DNA of 64,000 nt from positions 1-64,000 of the forward strand of contig MKRJ01000023.1 in assembly GCA_001896885.1 (NCBI GenBank), given 5' to 3'. Positions 19,919 to 29,057 of the stretch are shown here, piece after piece. The translations under genes and the position numbers were made by a program. Source of the stretch: Rhizobiales bacterium 65-79 (GTDB lineage: Bacteria; Pseudomonadota; Alphaproteobacteria; Rhizobiales; Rhizobiaceae). Within the stretch, counting starts at the first letter, position 1; the number at the start of each line of letters is the position of its first letter. Below the pieces are notes generated by a model, which worked only from the letters and a program-made list of their open reading frames with translations, ran no database searches and was not told the origin of the DNA.

Positions 19919-21124
19919 ATGCCTGTCACCAAGGAAGCCGTCATCGAGCGGCTGAAATCCATTTCCGCGCCGGGCCTTTCGGGCGACATCGTCAGCCTCG
20001 GCCTCGTCTCCGACGTGTTCATCGCCGACCGCAAGGTCTTCTTCTCCATCACCGTTCCCGCCGACAAGGCGCAGGAACTGGAGCCGATGCGCGAGGCCGC
20101 CGAACGGGCGGTGAAGGAGATGCCGGACGTCGCCGGCGCCGTCGTGGCTCTCACGGCGGAGAAGAAGGCCGGCCAAGGCTCCCCTGCACCGCGCCCCGCA
20201 GCGCCACGCCCGGCGAGCGCCCCTACGCCGGGCCGCGTGCCGGGCTCTTCCGGTCATGCCCCCTCCGGTCACACCCACTCCGGCCACGCGCCCTCCGGCC
20301 CGCAGCCCGGCAAGCGCGGCGTTCCCGGTATCCAGTCGATCATCGCGGTCGCGTCCGGCAAGGGCGGCGTCGGCAAATCCACGACGGCGGTCAATCTGGC
20401 ACTCGGCCTGCTCGCCAACGGGCTCAAGGTCGGCATCCTCGACGCCGACATCTACGGGCCGTCCATGCCGCGGCTGCTCGGCATCTCCGGCAAGCCGGAG
20501 ACGGCAGACGGGCGCACGCTGAAGCCGATGCAGAAATACGGCCTCAAGGTCATGTCCATGGGCTTCCTCGTCGGCGAGGACACGCCGATGATCTGGCGCG
20601 GGCCGATGGTGGTCTCGGCACTCACCCAGATGCTGCGCGAGGTGGAATGGGGCGAACTCGACGTGCTCGTGGTCGACATGCCGCCCGGCACGGGCGACGC
20701 GCAGCTTACCATGGCGCAGCAGGTGCCGCTGGCCGGCGCGGTCATCGTGTCGACGCCGCAGGACCTGGCGCTCATCGACGCGCGCAAGGGGCTCAACATG
20801 TTCCGCAAGGTCGACGTGCCGGTGCTCGGCATCGTCGAGAATATGAGCTATTTCATCGCGCCGGACACCGGCAAGCGCTACGACATCTTCGGCCATGGCG
20901 GCGCAAGGCGCGAGGCGGAGCGCGTCGGCGTTACCTTCCTCGGCGAGGTGCCGCTCGAGATGAGGATCCGCGAGACCTCCGACGAGGGCACCCCGGTCGT
21001 CGCCAGCGAACCGGACGGCCCGCATGCGCGCATCTACCGCGACATTGCGGCCAAGGTATGGGAGCGGTTGCGGGAAGAAAACGAGGGTGCGGGGAACGCT
21101 GCGCCAAGCATCGTTTTCGAATAG
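19919..21124 (+). CDS. mrp: Mrp/NBP35 family iron-sulfur carrier ATPase
   Basis: Family members bind and transfer Fe-S clusters to apoproteins. The 401-residue protein has an N-terminal DUF59/MIP18-like domain (residues 1-85), a Pro/Gly/His-rich linker with repeated SGHAPSGHTHSGH, and a ParA-like ATPase domain with the deviant Walker A loop SGKGGVGKST and VVDMPPGTGDAQLT. The usual CxxC cluster ligands after ENMSYF are replaced: the segment reads ENMSYFIAPDTGKRYD. Stands alone, divergent from the LysR gene. Confidence 0.9.
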   Translation: MPVTKEAVIERLKSISAPGLSGDIVSLGLVSDVFIADRKVFFSITVPADKAQELEPMREAAERAVKEMPDVAGAVVALTAEKKAGQGSPAPRPAAPRPASAPTPGRVPGSSGHAPSGHTHSGHAPSGPQPGKRGVPGIQSIIAVASGKGGVGKSTTAVNLALGLLANGLKVGILDADIYGPSMPRLLGISGKPETADGRTLKPMQKYGLKVMSMGFLVGEDTPMIWRGPMVVSALTQMLREVEWGELDVLVVDMPPGTGDAQLTMAQQVPLAGAVIVSTPQDLALIDARKGLNMFRKVDVPVLGIVENMSYFIAPDTGKRYDIFGHGGARREAERVGVTFLGEVPLEMRIRETSDEGTPVVASEPDGPHARIYRDIAAKVWERLREENEGAGNAAPSIVFE

Positions 21125-21267
21125 CAATACGTTTCACAGCGCGCGGCAAGTTCAGTGGCAGCTTCGCGCCGATCCGAAGCCGGCATTGTCGGCCCGGACT
21201 TCATTCCCTTCTCGAACGGCGACCGCCACGCGGGCACCACATAGGATATCTTTACCCGTTCGCGGCA

Positions 21268-21283
21268 GAATTCATGTGAATTC
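21268..21283. promoter_or_regulatory. 16-bp palindrome before a small membrane protein gene
   Basis: The arms GAATTCA and TGAATTC flank a TG centre, 18 nt before the ATG at 21302. It could be an operator, or chance. Confidence 0.25.
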
Positions 21284-21301
21284 GGCTGATCGGAAGGCGG
21301 G

Positions 21302-21652
21302 ATGGAGGGCGGCGCGACCGGGCGGGCCTATCTGATTGCGGGGATGGGCGGCATAATTCTGTGGGCGGCGACCGCTTTTCTCGGCGGCCGGTCGGAGCCT
21401 TGGGATTCGGGACTCTACTGGAGCGTCGGCTATCCGCTGGCGCTCGTCGCGGCGGTGGTGCTCGGCTATGCCTTTCCCAACCGCCCTTGGCGTTGGGCGC
21501 TTCTCCTCGTCTACAGCCAGTTGCTTGTCCTGCTCGTCTCGGGCTCCGGTTTCGGAATGCTGCCGCTCGCGCTCATCCTGCTCGCGTTTCTCTGCCTGCC
21601 GGCCGTCGCGCTTGCCCGGTTCGGCGCGTTCGCGCGGGGCCGGACAGGGTAG
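21302..21652 (+). CDS. small membrane protein of unknown function (116 aa)
   Basis: I do not recognise a family. Hydrophobic stretches at about residues 10-27, 43-60, 65-80 and 84-105 suggest four membrane segments; the C-terminus ends in a basic RFGAFARGRTG tail. ATG 21302 follows a GGAAGGCGGG ribosome-binding region. The downstream small membrane protein starts 5 nt after its stop, so the two are probably co-expressed. Confidence 0.65.
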   Translation: MEGGATGRAYLIAGMGGIILWAATAFLGGRSEPWDSGLYWSVGYPLALVAAVVLGYAFPNRPWRWALLLVYSQLLVLLVSGSGFGMLPLALILLAFLCLPAVALARFGAFARGRTG

Positions 21653-21656
21653 AGCC

Positions 21657-21845
21657 ATGACGATCTTCCGCCTGCTCTCCATCCTGCTTGCGGTCTATGT
21701 CGCCTACGCCGCCATGACCGGCGCGGTCTGGGTCCACCGGGGGCCGTTTGCGCGCCGCGTCGTCCGCGCGGAAGATCCCGCGGGTTTCTGGGTAAGCGTC
21801 GCCATCTATGCCGGCCTGGCGGTGGCGCTGGCGACGGTATTCTGA
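21657..21845 (+). CDS. small membrane protein of unknown function (62 aa)
   Basis: A short protein with an N-terminal hydrophobic helix (IFRLLSILLAVYVAYAAMTGA), a basic-acidic loop (RRVVRAEDPAGF) and a C-terminal hydrophobic helix (VSVAIYAGLAVALATVF), hence two membrane spans. Overlaps no other gene and follows the 116-residue membrane protein by 4 nt. No family recognised. Confidence 0.55.
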   Translation: MTIFRLLSILLAVYVAYAAMTGAVWVHRGPFARRVVRAEDPAGFWVSVAIYAGLAVALATVF

Positions 21846-21930
21846 CCAGCGGCACTCTCCATGCGAAGCGCGCGGTTGATGATCCCGCCGGCCCATGCAA
21901 CATGACGCGATCAATCTTCGGGAGGAGAGC

Positions 21931-22722
21931 ATGAGCGAAGAGGTCGTCTTGGACGAGCGCAGGGACGGGTACGCCATCCTGACGCTCAACCGCCCGGACC
22001 GGCTCAATTCCTTCAGCATCCAGCAGCACGAGCAATTGCGGGCCGCGCTCGAAGCCTGCGCCGCCGACCGGGATTGCCGTGCCGTGGTGCTGACGGGCGC
22101 GGGGCGCGGCTTCTGCGCCGGACAGGATCTCGCCGACCGCGATCCGGCGATGCTTGGCGAAGCCCCCGACCTCGGCAAGACGCTTGCGACCTACTATGCA
22201 CCGCTCATCCGGCTGCTCAGGTCGATGGAAAAGCCGGTGATCTGCGCCGTGAACGGCGTCGCCGCCGGTGCCGGCGCCAATATCGCGCTCGCCTGCGACA
22301 TCGTCATTGCTGCGAAATCGGCGAAGTTCATACAGGCCTTCTCCAAGATCGGGCTCATCCCGGATGCCGGCGGCACTTACTGGCTGACGCGGCATCTCGG
22401 CGAAGCGCGCGCCAAGGCGCTGGCGCTGACCGCCTATCCGCTTTCCGCCGAGGACGCGGCCAATTGGGGGCTGATCTGGCGCGCCGTCGACGACGGCGAA
22501 TTGATGGCGGAGGCGACGGCGCTGGCGGAGGCTTTCGCCAAGGGTCCGACCCGCGGCTACGCGCTGACCAAACAGGCGATCCAGGCGGCCTCGACCAACT
22601 CGCTCGACCAGCAGCTCGACCTCGAGGCGCAATTGCAGCGCGAGGCCGGCCTGACCGACGACTACAAGGAAGGCGTTTCGGCCTTCCTGCAGAAGCGCCA
22701 GCCGAATTTCACGGGGCGTTAG
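21931..22722 (+). CDS. paaG: enoyl-CoA hydratase/isomerase, PaaG-like
   Basis: A crotonase-fold enzyme of 263 residues. PaaG isomerises the ring-1,2-epoxide of phenylacetyl-CoA to an oxepin. The sequence shows the oxyanion-hole segments GRGFCAGQDLADRD and VNGVAAGAGANIALACD, and IPDAGGTYWL with the Asp typical of PaaG in place of the hydratase Glu. ATG 21931 follows GGAGGAG. No other paa genes are near, so its pathway is not proven and it may act on another enoyl-CoA. Confidence 0.78.
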   Translation: MSEEVVLDERRDGYAILTLNRPDRLNSFSIQQHEQLRAALEACAADRDCRAVVLTGAGRGFCAGQDLADRDPAMLGEAPDLGKTLATYYAPLIRLLRSMEKPVICAVNGVAAGAGANIALACDIVIAAKSAKFIQAFSKIGLIPDAGGTYWLTRHLGEARAKALALTAYPLSAEDAANWGLIWRAVDDGELMAEATALAEAFAKGPTRGYALTKQAIQAASTNSLDQQLDLEAQLQREAGLTDDYKEGVSAFLQKRQPNFTGR

Positions 22723-22777
22723 AGCCGCGAATCAGAAGCGCTGACGAAACGGCGTTCCGCTGACAAACGGGGCACCG

Positions 22778-23374
22778 TCAGACGGGCAGATCGAACGGAA
22801 GGCGGGGATCCATCGGTTGCGAAGGCCGGAATTCACCGGCATACGCACGGCGATGGATTTCGGCTGGCGACATTCCATCGCGGCGGGCCTTGAGCATCCG
22901 GTTGGGGTCAACCGGTATGCCGATCGGGTTGGCGGCGAATTCGGGCGAGGTGCGCATCCACTGCGTCGATTCCGCCCAGTCGCCGAAATTATCCGCCTGC
23001 AGTTCCACGCTGTTACCGTCAGGGTCGACATAATAAAACGACATGGTCATGCCGTGGTCGAGCATCATATGCGGCGTGATGCCTTCGCCCTGCAGCTTGT
23101 CGAAATTATCGAGCAGGTCGTCCAGGCTCTCATGTTCGAAAGCGATGTGGTGCAGGCCGGCATGCGCCAGCTTGTCGGGATCGTCGGCAACCGTGGGAGC
23201 GGTCAGAAGCGCGATCCGATGATTGGCGCCGTCATTGGAGAGCCAAGCGCCACCCTCGAACTGGAAATGCGGCGTACTGCCAACCACGCGGCCGTACCAG
23301 TCGATCATCTCCTGCAGTCGAGTGGTTTTCAGATTCACATGGTGCAGTATCGGCGGTTTCGCACGGTTCGCCAT
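22778..23374 (-). CDS. VOC family protein, extradiol dioxygenase-like
   Basis: A vicinal-oxygen-chelate protein of 198 residues with two beta-alpha-beta modules. The metal ligands expected of type I extradiol dioxygenases are present: His12 (LHHVNLKT), His76 (GLHHIAFE) and Glu124 (GNSVELQ). This supports a metal-dependent ring-cleavage or related enzyme rather than a binding protein. Last of four same-strand genes with CoxG-like, MttB-family and MocR proteins; only 29 nt separate it from the CoxG-like gene. Confidence 0.78.
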   Translation of the reverse strand: MANRAKPPILHHVNLKTTRLQEMIDWYGRVVGSTPHFQFEGGAWLSNDGANHRIALLTAPTVADDPDKLAHAGLHHIAFEHESLDDLLDNFDKLQGEGITPHMMLDHGMTMSFYYVDPDGNSVELQADNFGDWAESTQWMRTSPEFAANPIGIPVDPNRMLKARRDGMSPAEIHRRAYAGEFRPSQPMDPRLPFDLPV

Positions 23375-23403
23375 TCCAATCTCCTCCCGGCGGACAGTCT
23401 GGC

Positions 23404-23856
23404 CTACGACCCGCTCACCTTCTTGTTGAAGGTGTCGAAAAACTGCCCGGCGAGCTTCTTCGACGTCGAATCGATCAGCCGGCTGCCGAGCTGGGCCATC
23501 TTCCCGCCTACCTCGGCCTTGGCCTTGTAGGTGAGGATGGTGGCGTCCGCGCCGTCCTCCTTCAGCATCACATCGGCGCCGCCCTTGGCGAAGCCGGCGA
23601 TGCCGCCCTTGCCTTCGCCCTGGATGGTGTAGGAATGCGGAGGCTTCAAATTCTTGAGCTCGACCGCGCCCTGGAACTTGGCCTTGATGGGCCCGATCTT
23701 CAGCGACACCACGGCGTCGAGATGGGTGTCCGACTTCTTGTCGAGGCTCTGGCAGCCGGGAATGCAGTCCTTGAGGATGCCGGGATCGTTCAAGGCTTCC
23801 CAGACTTTCGCGATCGGCGCCTCGATGCGCTCCTCGCCCTGCATGTCCATCGCCAT
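23404..23856 (-). CDS. CoxG-like SRPBCC family protein
   Basis: A 150-residue START-like protein. It begins MDMQGEERIEAPIAKVWEAL, with the DPGILKDCIPGC motif typical of the CoxG group, and has the usual Gly/Lys-rich KAKAEVGGKMAQLGSRLID near the end. CoxG proteins are linked to carbon monoxide dehydrogenase and to other hydroxylases, with a role in recruiting or assembling the enzyme. No cox genes are nearby. Start either 23856 or an ATG three codons later. Confidence 0.82.
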   Translation of the reverse strand: MAMDMQGEERIEAPIAKVWEALNDPGILKDCIPGCQSLDKKSDTHLDAVVSLKIGPIKAKFQGAVELKNLKPPHSYTIQGEGKGGIAGFAKGGADVMLKEDGADATILTYKAKAEVGGKMAQLGSRLIDSTSKKLAGQFFDTFNKKVSGS

Positions 23857-23938
23857 GACGCTTTCCTCCTGCGCAACGGAGAGGAACTAGCGCATGGGCG
23901 GAGGGCTGTCCATCGCACCAAGGTGCAGGGCCAGTGCC

Positions 23939-25534
23939 TCACCTCTCCTGTCTCGGCAGGTAGATATTCTGGAAACGCTGGCGCAGCGTCTCGTCCAGCG
24001 CGCGCGGCACATGGCTCGGGAAATAGGTAGAGAGGATGCGCTTCTTCTCCTCGGTCGCCTTGCCGAGCAGGTCAGGCCTGCCCTTCTCCGCCCATTCCTT
24101 CGGACTGTAGCGGTCGGCGACGGCGGGGTAGAAATATTCCTTCTGCATCAGCTGCAGCGTCTGGCCGTGACCGAGATAGTGGCCCGGGCCGTTCAGGCAG
24201 ACATCGGCAATCGTGGCGACGGACAGCGCCTCGTCGCTCACCTCGATCCCGCGCACGCAGCGCAGGCATTGGCCGAGCATGTCGTTGTCGGCGATCAGGC
24301 TCTCCAGGCAGAAGCCGAGCAGCGAAGCGTGCATGCCGGCCGATTCATAGACCAGGTTCAGGCCGGAAAGCCCGGCCATCACGTTGGTGATGCCCTTCTC
24401 GTAGCCGGACTGGATGTCGGGCAGCTTTGAATCGGCCATGCCGGCCGCCGAGCCGCCCGGCAGGTCGTAGAATTGGGCCATCTGGGCGCAGGCGGCGGTG
24501 AGCAGCGCCTGCTCGCCCGAGCCGCCCGACATGGCGCCGGTCCTCAGATCCGAGACGAACGGCCAGGTGCCGAAGATCGCCGGATGGCCGGGCTTCAGCG
24601 CATTGACGTAGACGAGTCCGACCAGCACCTCGGCGACGGCCTGCACGATGGCGCCTGCGATGGCGGCGGGAGCCGTGGCGCCGGCCTGCCCGGCGGAAAG
24701 CAGCAGGACCGGGATGCCGCCTTCGACGCAGGCTTCGAGCACGCCGCAGGCGTCCTCGGCGAACTTCATCGGCGGCACGACGAAGCAGTTGGAGTTGGAG
24801 ACGAAGGGCCGGGCGCGGAATTTCTCCTCGCCGCCGGCGATCATGTAGAGCATCTCCAGCGCCGGCGCGACATTGTCGCGCACGGTGAAGCTGGTCCCGA
24901 TATGCTTTGAGGTGCCGGTCACGCAGGCATAGAGCGTGTTGAAGTCCATATCCAGCGGATCGGGGATGTCGCGCGGGACCATCGGCCGCTGGAAGAAATG
25001 GATGTTGTCCATCAGATCGACGATGCGCGCCGCGTCGTAGATGTCCTGGAGCTTCGATTCGCGGTACTCGCGTTTCGCAACGTCGACGACATGCACCGCG
25101 GCGCCCGCCGTGCCGTAGTGCACGCGCCGCCCTTGGACGAGCATGTCGTGTTTCGGGTCCTGGCCGTGGAGCGTAAAGTGCCGCGCCGCGTTCCGGATCG
25201 TATCGAGGACGAGATTGCGAGGAAAGCGCAGCCGCCCGTCGGGCCCGAGTTCGGCGCCGGCGCGGGTGCAGGCCTCGATGCAGGTCGGGATGGCGTTGGC
25301 AAAGCCGACCGTCTCCAGCACCGTCAGCACGGCCTCGTGGATGCGCTCGATGTCATTCCCGGTCAGGGGACGGTAGTTGCCGCCCTCCAGGCCGGCGCGG
25401 ACAGGGCGGATGTCGTCGGAAAGCGGAGCGGCCCTCAGCGCCCTTCGCGCCTCGCGCCCGCCCGAGCGCCTTGTGCGGCTATCCGTGTCCGCGTCCATCC
25501 TTCCGGACGCGGGCTGCTCCAACGCGGCTGGCAT
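23939..25534 (-). CDS. trimethylamine methyltransferase (MttB) superfamily protein, non-pyrrolysine
   Basis: A TIM-barrel methyltransferase of about 531 residues. Family members move methyl groups from quaternary or tertiary amines to a corrinoid protein. The frame has no internal amber codon, so it is a non-pyrrolysine member like the glycine-betaine enzyme MtgB. Recognisable parts include NYRPLTGNDIERIHEAVL near residue 75, FVSNSNCFVVPPMKF, and PGGSAAGMADSKLPDIQSG. ATG 25534 follows GGAG at 8 nt; ATG 25498 is possible. No corrinoid protein gene is in the window. In line with CoxG-like and VOC genes. Confidence 0.85.
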   Translation of the reverse strand: MPAALEQPASGRMDADTDSRTRRSGGREARRALRAAPLSDDIRPVRAGLEGGNYRPLTGNDIERIHEAVLTVLETVGFANAIPTCIEACTRAGAELGPDGRLRFPRNLVLDTIRNAARHFTLHGQDPKHDMLVQGRRVHYGTAGAAVHVVDVAKREYRESKLQDIYDAARIVDLMDNIHFFQRPMVPRDIPDPLDMDFNTLYACVTGTSKHIGTSFTVRDNVAPALEMLYMIAGGEEKFRARPFVSNSNCFVVPPMKFAEDACGVLEACVEGGIPVLLLSAGQAGATAPAAIAGAIVQAVAEVLVGLVYVNALKPGHPAIFGTWPFVSDLRTGAMSGGSGEQALLTAACAQMAQFYDLPGGSAAGMADSKLPDIQSGYEKGITNVMAGLSGLNLVYESAGMHASLLGFCLESLIADNDMLGQCLRCVRGIEVSDEALSVATIADVCLNGPGHYLGHGQTLQLMQKEYFYPAVADRYSPKEWAEKGRPDLLGKATEEKKRILSTYFPSHVPRALDETLRQRFQNIYLPRQER

Positions 25535-25688
25535 AGTACGGCTCCATTTCCCGAAGCCCTCCGCCAGGGTCTTTATGCCTCGATGCGGCGGCCTCGCTCC
25601 CACTCCGACGGCAACTATGCAGCGGGCCGGAAGGCGGCGAATGTGCCACCCCCTATCGCCGGATGTGCCAGTCTCCCGCCCGGGCCGG

Positions 25689-27179
25689 TCAGGCGGCGGC
25701 GGGACGGCGGCCGGCGGCCGTCGCCAGTTCGCGGATGCCCGGCTCGATATGCTGCAGCGCAATCGAGGAGATGCCGAGCCGCATGAACTGCGTGTGCCTG
25801 TCGCCGCGGGCAAAGAAACGCTTGCCCGGTTCGATGACCACACTGCGGGCGGCGGCGGTCTCGGCAAGCGCGCCGGTATCCATCCCCTGAGGTCCTTCGA
25901 GCCAGACCGAAGCGCCGCCGGCGGAATCGGTCGCACGCCATTCGGGCAGGAAGGCATTGACGGCCTGGATCAGCCGGCGCCGGCGTTCGCCGAAAGCGGC
26001 CGACAGGCGCCTGACCAGCGCCTCATGATGGCCGAGCGACAGGAAGAGCGCGACGGCGCGCTGGTTGTTGGCGGGCGGATGACGGAGCATGAAGCGCCGA
26101 AGCGCCCTCAGTTCCGCGATCAGTTCGGACGGAGCGACGATGTAGCCGATGCGCAGGCCCGGCGCGAGCGTCTTCGACATCGAGCCGACATAGATGACGC
26201 GGCCGCTGCGGTCGAGGCTCTTCAGCGCCTGCTGCGGCGCGTCGTCGAGCAACTGGCTGTCATAGCCGTCCTCGATGATGATCTGGTTGCGCTCGGCGGC
26301 GTCGGCGAGAAGCTGTTGCCGGCGCCGGGCGCTGAGCGGCACCATGGTCGGGCAATGGTGGCTCGGCGTGACGAAGACGAAACCGGCATCGGACGGGACC
26401 TCGTCCGCGACGATGCCTTCCGCATCGACCCGAACCGGCAGGGTTTCCGCGCCGGCCAGATTGAAGATCGACCGCGCATCCGGATAGCCGGGGTCCTCCA
26501 TGGCGACCTTGGAGCCCTTCGTCATCAGGAGCGTGGCCAGCATGTAGAGGGCGTTCTGGGCGCCGAGCGTGACGATGATCTCGTCGGGGTTGGCAAAGAT
26601 GCCTCGGCGCGGCAGGAGCCTCGCCTGTATCTGCTCGATCAGGAGCGGATCGTCGCGGTCGACCATGTCGGCCGCCCAGTTGCGGATCTCGAGCACGGCG
26701 AGCGCCATGCGGTTGCACTCGCGCCATTCGGCCGTGGGGAAGAGCGCCGGGTCGAACTGGCCGTAGACGAACGGATAGGAGTATTTGATCCAGTTCACCT
26801 GGTTCGAGGGAGACTGCAGCTCCGTCGCCGGCACCTGGCGGCGTGCCTTCCAGTCGATCGTGTCGCCTTCCGACTGCCGCTGCGAGGGCTTGGCCGGCGA
26901 GGTCAGCACCTCCGGATTGACGAAATGGCCGCGGCGCTCGCGCGCGATCAAAAACCCCTGGTCCACGAGCTGCTGGAAGGCGAGCACCACCGTGCCGCGC
27001 GCCACGCCCAGTTTCTCCGCCAGGATCCGGCAGGACGGCAGCGGCATGGAAGCGGCTATCTGGCGGTCGAGGATGGCGGCGACGATGGCCTGGCGGATCT
27101 GGGCCTGCAGCGTCTGGCCGGAATCGGTCGATATCCGGAACAGGCCGGACCATATGGCGGCGTCGTTTCTTGTCGGCAT
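25689..27179 (-). CDS. MocR-type (GntR HTH + aminotransferase) transcriptional regulator
   Basis: A 496-residue fusion of an N-terminal GntR winged helix (LPSCRILAEKLGVARGTVVLAFQQL) and a class I aminotransferase domain. The PLP lysine is in VGSMSKTLAPGLRIGY, and the PLP-contacting Asp and Tyr are in IIEDGYDSQ. Such proteins use PLP with an amine as effector. ATG 27179 follows AAGGAAG. It precedes the mttB-coxG-VOC genes on the same strand by 154 nt and diverges from pgi. Control of those genes is inferred. Confidence 0.88.
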   Translation of the reverse strand: MPTRNDAAIWSGLFRISTDSGQTLQAQIRQAIVAAILDRQIAASMPLPSCRILAEKLGVARGTVVLAFQQLVDQGFLIARERRGHFVNPEVLTSPAKPSQRQSEGDTIDWKARRQVPATELQSPSNQVNWIKYSYPFVYGQFDPALFPTAEWRECNRMALAVLEIRNWAADMVDRDDPLLIEQIQARLLPRRGIFANPDEIIVTLGAQNALYMLATLLMTKGSKVAMEDPGYPDARSIFNLAGAETLPVRVDAEGIVADEVPSDAGFVFVTPSHHCPTMVPLSARRRQQLLADAAERNQIIIEDGYDSQLLDDAPQQALKSLDRSGRVIYVGSMSKTLAPGLRIGYIVAPSELIAELRALRRFMLRHPPANNQRAVALFLSLGHHEALVRRLSAAFGERRRRLIQAVNAFLPEWRATDSAGGASVWLEGPQGMDTGALAETAAARSVVIEPGKRFFARGDRHTQFMRLGISSIALQHIEPGIRELATAAGRRPAAA

Positions 27180-27405
27180 GGGAGCTTCCTTTCGACCGGA
27201 CACTAGTCCTGGTCCGATCGATCATCAAGACTGGCATAAGGGTTTGCGCCACGCTTTTTGAGGATTATCCATTCTTTTGGGCCAGCGGAGACGCTTTCCG
27301 TCCCGGGCTCCGCGCACTATTGTCGCTCGTCGTGGCGCCGGGGCCATGGACCGCCTTCATGTCCGACAATGAAGGCGGACCGATTCCTTTTTGCGGGAGC
27401 ACACA

Positions 27406-29052
27406 TTGGCCAATGCTTCATTCGACGCGGCGCTCGCCGCGCTCCGAGACCACCGGAAAAACGCCGCGCCGAAGGACATGCGCGTCGCCTTCGCGTCCGA
27501 TCCGGGCCGGTTCGGGGAATTCTCGCTGCGGCTCGACGATCTCCTGCTCGATTGGTCAAAATGCGCGGTCGCGCCGGAAACGATGAAGCTCCTCGGGAAC
27601 CTCGCCGTCGCGGCGAAGGTCGAAGAACGGCGCGCGGCGATGTTCGCCGGCAAGCACATCAACATCACGGAAGACCGCGCCGTGCTGCACACGGCGCTGC
27701 GCAATACCAGCGACAAGCCCGTTATGACCGACGGCAAGGACGTGATGCCGGAGGTCCGCTCCGTGCTTGCCGCGATGGGCAAGTTCGCCGACGGCGTCCG
27801 CGGCGGCGCGATCAAGGGTGCGACCGGCAAGAAGATAACGGACATCGTCAATATCGGCATCGGCGGGTCGGATCTCGGCCCGGCGATGGCGACCCTGGCG
27901 CTCAAGCCCTACCATGATGGTCCGCGCGCGCATTTCGTCTCCAATGTCGACGGCGCCGATATCGGCGACACGCTGGCCGCGCTTTCCCCCGAGACGACGC
28001 TCTTCATCATCGCGTCGAAGACTTTCACCACCATCGAGACGATGACCAATGCCGGCACCGCGCGACGATGGGTGGCCGACAAGCTGGGGTCGGCGGCGGT
28101 CGAGCATCATTTCGCCGCCGTCTCCACCGCGCTCGACAAGGTCGCCGAATTCGGCATCCGGAAGGAGCGCGTGTTCGGCTTCTGGGACTGGGTCGGCGGG
28201 CGCTATTCGCTGTGGTCGGCGATCGGGCTGCCGATCATGATCGCCATCGGGCCGGAGCGGTTCCATTCCTTCCTCTCCGGCGCGCATCGCATGGACGAGC
28301 ACTTCCGCTCGGCGCCGATACTGGAGAACTTGCCCTTCGTGCTCGGCCTCGTCGGCTTCTGGAACAGGGTAGTCTGCAAGTACCCTGCGCGCGCGGTGAT
28401 CCCCTACGACCAGCGGCTCGCCCGCCTGCCCGCCTATCTGCAGCAGCTCGACATGGAATCGAACGGCAAGCATGTGACGCTGGAAGGCACGGAAGTGGAA
28501 ACGCCGACCGGCCCGCTGGTGTGGGGCGAGCCCGGCACCAACGGACAGCACGCCTTCTTCCAGCTCCTGCACCAGGGCACCGACATCATCCCGGTTGAAT
28601 TCATCGCCGCGGCCGAGGGGCACGAGCCTGACCTGAAGCATCATCACGACCTGCTGCTCGCCAATTGCCTGGCGCAATCGGAGGCCTTCATGCGCGGCCG
28701 CACGCTGGAAGAGGCGAAACAGCAGATGCTCGGCAAGGGCATGGAGGCCAGTGATGTCGACAGGATCGCGCCGCACCGCGTCTTCGCCGGCAACCGGCCT
28801 TCCGTCACCATCCTCTATCGCAAGCTCGATCCCTATTCTCTCGGCCGGCTGATCGCGCTTTACGAGCATCGCGTCTTCGTCGAGGGAGCGCTGTTCGACA
28901 TCAACTCCTTCGACCAGTGGGGCGTCGAACTCGGCAAGGAACTGGCGACGGAGCTGCTGCCGGTGGTCGAGGGGAAAAAGAGCGCGGCGGGCAAGGATTC
29001 CTCAACCGCCGGCCTCGTCGCCATGATCGCCGATCTCAGGAAGACGGGCTGA
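27406..29052 (+). CDS. pgi: glucose-6-phosphate isomerase
   Basis: Interconverts glucose-6-phosphate and fructose-6-phosphate. The family patterns are present: [14 protein letters not shown] near residue 150, [29 protein letters not shown], the catalytic [18 protein letters not shown] with Glu and His, and [12 protein letters not shown]. The likely start is TTG 27406, which has GGGAG at 7 nt and gives 548 residues, the normal length; TTG 27391 is also in frame. Followed closely by a HAD phosphatase. Confidence 0.95.
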   Translation: MANASFDAALAALRDHRKNAAPKDMRVAFASDPGRFGEFSLRLDDLLLDWSKCAVAPETMKLLGNLAVAAKVEERRAAMFAGKHINITEDRAVLHTALRNTSDKPVMTDGKDVMPEVRSVLAAMGKFADGVRGGAIKGATGKKITDIVNIGIGGSDLGPAMATLALKPYHDGPRAHFVSNVDGADIGDTLAALSPETTLFIIASKTFTTIETMTNAGTARRWVADKLGSAAVEHHFAAVSTALDKVAEFGIRKERVFGFWDWVGGRYSLWSAIGLPIMIAIGPERFHSFLSGAHRMDEHFRSAPILENLPFVLGLVGFWNRVVCKYPARAVIPYDQRLARLPAYLQQLDMESNGKHVTLEGTEVETPTGPLVWGEPGTNGQHAFFQLLHQGTDIIPVEFIAAAEGHEPDLKHHHDLLLANCLAQSEAFMRGRTLEEAKQQMLGKGMEASDVDRIAPHRVFAGNRPSVTILYRKLDPYSLGRLIALYEHRVFVEGALFDINSFDQWGVELGKELATELLPVVEGKKSAAGKDSSTAGLVAMIADLRKTG

Positions 29053-29057
29053 CCGGC

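Noticed and set aside
21931-22722. Phenylacetate degradation island
   Set aside because: Only a PaaG-like gene is present; no paaABCDE, paaK or paaZ. A complete pathway cannot be claimed.
23939-25534. Pyrrolysine-dependent trimethylamine methyltransferase
   Set aside because: There is no in-frame amber codon in the conserved region and no pyl gene in the window, so it is a non-pyrrolysine MttB relative.
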